A stretch of 64,000 bases of DNA, taken from contig NC_135250.1 in assembly GCF_964204865.1 (NCBI RefSeq), forward strand, positions 27,209,395 to 27,273,394, read 5' to 3'. Under the pieces are notes generated by a model that saw only the letters and a program-made list of their open reading frames with translations, made no database searches and had not been told where the DNA came from. This stretch comes from Styela clava (lineage: Eukaryota; Chordata; Ascidiacea; Stolidobranchia; Styelidae). The translations under genes were made by a program, and so were the position numbers. Positions 60,907 through 64,000 of this stretch are shown one piece after another; the stretch's first letter is position 1; each line of letters opens with the position of its first letter.

Positions 60907-62704
60907 TTACAGATCAGATGGTTTGGTTTGAGTTAAAATTTCATCAATTTTTTCCATAAATTTTGCTCGCTCTGATGCACTTTCACGTGTCCAAGCAAGA
61001 GGTAGATGCAGAGCTTGAGGTTTACGGTCCTGAAAAATAAGACAAGAAACAAATGCTAAAATATGAAGGGCACAAATGTCATATAAAGTAACAGCCTTCT
61101 TGCATATTCAAGTATTGAATAGCTAAGGGGCATAGCGATTTTTCACAACAAAAAGAATTCAGCAACGATCCATATGTATGTACACTTTGTGTCCAACAAG
61201 CAATTATATAATGGTTCAAGCACGTGCATTAAATATATCTGTTTTGTGGCCTATGGAACAAATTATATTTGTTACTCAGTAAAATTTCAAGCAGAAAATA
61301 AGAACTGATCACAGCATTTACAGTTTCACATCTGCATTAAAATGATCTCTGTTATAATTTAATAAACTCACAAAATAGAGTAGACTTTTTTCTAATGCTT
61401 TAATCACTAGGCCCAAATTCAAAACAAACAAAAAATTACCTATCCAACTATTTCAATATGAACATCATGGTATTGGCATCCCACAGATGTTTTTAAATCA
61501 TCAATTAGAAATATTCATGTAAAAGGTAAACAATAATCACAATATTTTTCTCTTACCAGAAAAAATTGGCCACTCTTTTGTTCCAATGCCATATCTGATA
61601 AAGCCAGCCAAACAATGGTATCAGCACCTTGTTCAGGCGATCGCAATCTGCTGCCCATCTGTCGATGAAAATCTGGCATTGAACTTCTAACTGCAGGTGT
61701 ATCTGCCCATCCTGGGTGCATTGTTGAGAAGTGAACGTCAGGGTGCAGTTTAGCCAGCTCTTCTGTGAGTATAACCTGCAATGTGATGCGGTATCATATA
61801 AATAGGCTAAAAGAGTGCCAGAGATAGTTTTCATTAACGTAATGAGAGTCATTTTTTACCTGCTAAACTGACTGCATGTCAGAATTAAAGAACAACATTT
61901 TATAGTTATACCTACATATAGCTCTTGCAATGCACTTCATCTCTCCAAGTAGGCTATTATTCGAAAATTGGTGTATAAAGTATAAATGCTTTTCAATATA
62001 TGAAATAAAGAAATACCTAGTATCTTGCAAAAAGAATGAATTAATTTTGGAAAAAGCTGTGCGAATGCTTTCTTTCTTACCTGTTGCCTCTTGTTATGAG
62101 CATATGCCAGTTCACCCGAAAAGTTGTGCTCTGATTGTAGATCCTTGACGTTCAATTTTTGTATGTACATCCCACCTGATGATACTGTAATAACTCTTGG
62201 TTTGGAAGCTTTTTTTAAAAGAGGCAAAAGTGAAATAGTCAACACATAGGTACCCATTGTATTCGTGGCAAAATTCATTTCTAAATTATCAGAAGTCATT
62301 GTTCTATCATTGACCATACATCCAGCATTGTTTATGAGGGTATCAAGCTTTTCCTGTTTTGTTGAAAACTCATGAGCAAACTTGTGAACTTCGGAAAGCT
62401 TAGACATATCAAGAATATGTACATGTATATCCTGATTTCCACTTGCAGTTACGATTTCATCTTTCGCTTTATCTGCTCTTTCAGCATTCCGACAGACCAT
62501 GTGAACAGTACCGCCTTTCTTTGCAATTTCTATTGCAGCACTTTTGCCAATTCCGCTATTTGAACCAGTTATCATATACGACCGTCCTTTCACATCTACT
62601 CCCAAATCTTTTGCATTGAATGACTTCTCCGCAGCAATGTATCCACTTTTTGTGAATTCTCGGAGCCCTTTTACCAAGAAAACACCTTTTTGATAAAGTG
62701 ACAT
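60907..62704 (-). CDS. DHRS12: Dehydrogenase/reductase SDR family member 12 (3 exons)
   Basis: Exons 62704-62081, 61775-61557, 61029-60907; GT-AG introns, all phase 0, 321 residues (human DHRS12 is 317). This is a classical short-chain dehydrogenase/reductase: NAD(P)-binding TGSNSGIG at 46-53, NNAG at 125-128, catalytic Ser at 175/176 (TVSSGG), Tyr201 and Lys205 (YAHNK), and the HPGWADTP loop after the active site. The N-terminus (MSLYQKGVFLVKGLREFTKS) and the QFFLDRKP junction near the C-terminus match DHRS12 specifically. The physiological substrate of the family is not established. The frame is open upstream to a TTG at 62740, but 62704 is the first ATG and gives the family's usual MSLY start. 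It converges with DMAC2. Confidence 0.95.
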
Positions 62705-62874
62705 GTTGATGATTTTAACAAAAACTGAGATAACTTTCAATAACTGAATAATAAAATTGACAAGTTAAATTTCTATTACAAAAAAATAGATACAACAAAT
62801 CTTCAAAAAATACTCAATTTATTCTAGGTTACTATTCAAAATTAATTCCAGAAGGAAAAATATACTAAAGTATA

Positions 62875-63125
62875 TTTATTGGGAAGTCTTTTATACGACT
62901 TAATCATATGGTGAACCATGGCCTCTCGTTCGGTTACCATTTCATGTCGGGCATGAGATTAGTTATCCTGTTTTTTTTTGGATGAGTGGACTTGATGGTG
63001 GAGGGAGCCGTAACTGACCTGCGGTTTCGTAAACCACCCTACAGTTGTGAAGAGTTCAGCATATAATTATCCCCAACAGGATTCGATTCTACGAACCCAT
63101 GCAGAGTAAGGAAAGGTATTTGTAG
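62875..63125 (-). mobile_element. tRNA-derived SINE (family 1), diverged
   Basis: catatggtgaaccatggcct, ctcgttcggttaccatttca and ggacttgatggtggagggag match the 49.7-kb copy, also in minus orientation. Box B is degraded. Confidence 0.8.
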
Positions 63126-64000
63126 TAATTGATTTTTTTCTTCAGTCATTGTCCATTTCGTTTAGTAATTTAGTCTAAGTCCAGTCTGTAACTTGAATAT
63201 AAAAACATCTCATGTCTGCATCCTATGATCCTGCATGCAATATTGCGTAACTACAAGATCTTCTTCAGACTGAGTACGATAGCGTTCTGTTTTAAATACC
63301 TTACTACGGTAATGATTTAATTCGAGAACTGTCTGACTGCGTTTAGGTTTTGTCTGTTGTGAGCCGCGACCAACATCTGACATTCTTGCACTCTCAGACT
63401 CTACACACAGACACAGCTGCTATATCTGCAGATATGCTAACAACTACCGGTACCCGGTAACTTATGTTGTTTTGTAGTGTTCATCGTGACATATATAAAT
63501 AATATATGCGCTCTATTGAACAGTAATAATGACGCCTACGCCCTTGCAGCATTACTTTTCAATCTACGCAGCTCGCCTGTCATCGTTATGCAACAGCAAA
63601 AAAATATTGTTATGTAACAGCTTTACTCGAGCGTAACATCAGCTGGTGGTTATGAAATATTTATTTTTACCAGTTGAAAGAGAGTTGAAAGGTTCATCTT
63701 CGTGTTTTCGCGACCGGAAATCCGTTCCGCGGAGTACACATAAGTAGTGTAATACATAAATACATAATCCTGTTAGAAGCGACATATAATTGACAAAAAT
63801 AAAATATAGCAGTACAAGATCTACCCAAATAAACGGGGGAGTAACATTTTAGAATTTTATAATATTTCACCACCACTAATTCTATCATCTGTTTTCTTCG
63901 AGATATTCCAGTTATATTAGAATTGAACAACATCCATACTCTGCAAATATTAAATATATAAACATAAATGTAGTCAATTAATTTATACCGTGTTTCCCCG
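63126..64000. other. No gene recognised
   Basis: No exon with splice signals or conserved motif was found. Confidence 0.5.

Noticed and set aside
62372-62563. Plus-strand frame inside DHRS12
   Set aside because: Antisense shadow of DHRS12 exon 1.

Overview
This is eukaryotic (metazoan) nuclear DNA, AT-rich and gene-sparse. The genes have short GT-AG introns, clear animal orthologues and many small non-autonomous transposons. I infer an invertebrate, with an ascidian tunicate as a guess from gene size and base composition. The sequence alone does not prove the taxon. I saw no bacterial, viral, rRNA or CRISPR features.

Layout. 1-11.7 kb: no recognised gene, only repeats, MITE (miniature inverted-repeat transposable element) copies and minisatellites. 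11.76-12.02 kb (minus): an isolated first exon of a secreted or membrane TPM/MOLO1-like protein. 12-17.9 kb: repeats, including a ~650 bp tandem duplication. 17.9-30.3 kb (minus): a ten-exon gene for a coiled-coil, Arg/Ser-rich, C-terminal CAP-Gly protein (512 residues in my model, all exon phases consistent). 30.3-42.5 kb: no supported gene, several tandem and inverted repeats. 42.6-46.5 kb (plus): a five-exon gene joining a ZSWIM3/FAR1-type zinc domain to a C-terminal BESS motif. 48.0-49.4 kb (minus): intronless galactokinase (GALK1). 49.5-52.7 kb (plus): CHORDC1, with its whole conserved CDS in one exon and a possible extra upstream exon. 54.4-59.5 kb (plus): six-exon DMAC2, a mitochondrial complex I assembly factor. 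60.9-62.7 kb (minus): three-exon DHRS12. 62.7-64 kb: SINE and nothing else recognised.

The genes share no pathway. GALK1 and CHORDC1/its candidate upstream exon are head to head. The zinc-finger gene and GALK1 are convergent, as are DMAC2 and DHRS12.

The most distinctive non-genic feature is a small hAT-like MITE family with at least 12 copies. It has GGYRCTCC termini, 8-bp target duplications (two copies perfect) and an internal telomere-like TTAGGGTTAGG stretch. It occurs as a ~210-330 bp form and a ~110 bp palindromic form, and one copy is inserted inside another. A tRNA-derived SINE family (about 8 copies), Tc1-like and hAT-like MITEs, and minisatellites fill much of the rest. I saw no transposase or reverse transcriptase ORF, so the mobile elements here are non-autonomous.
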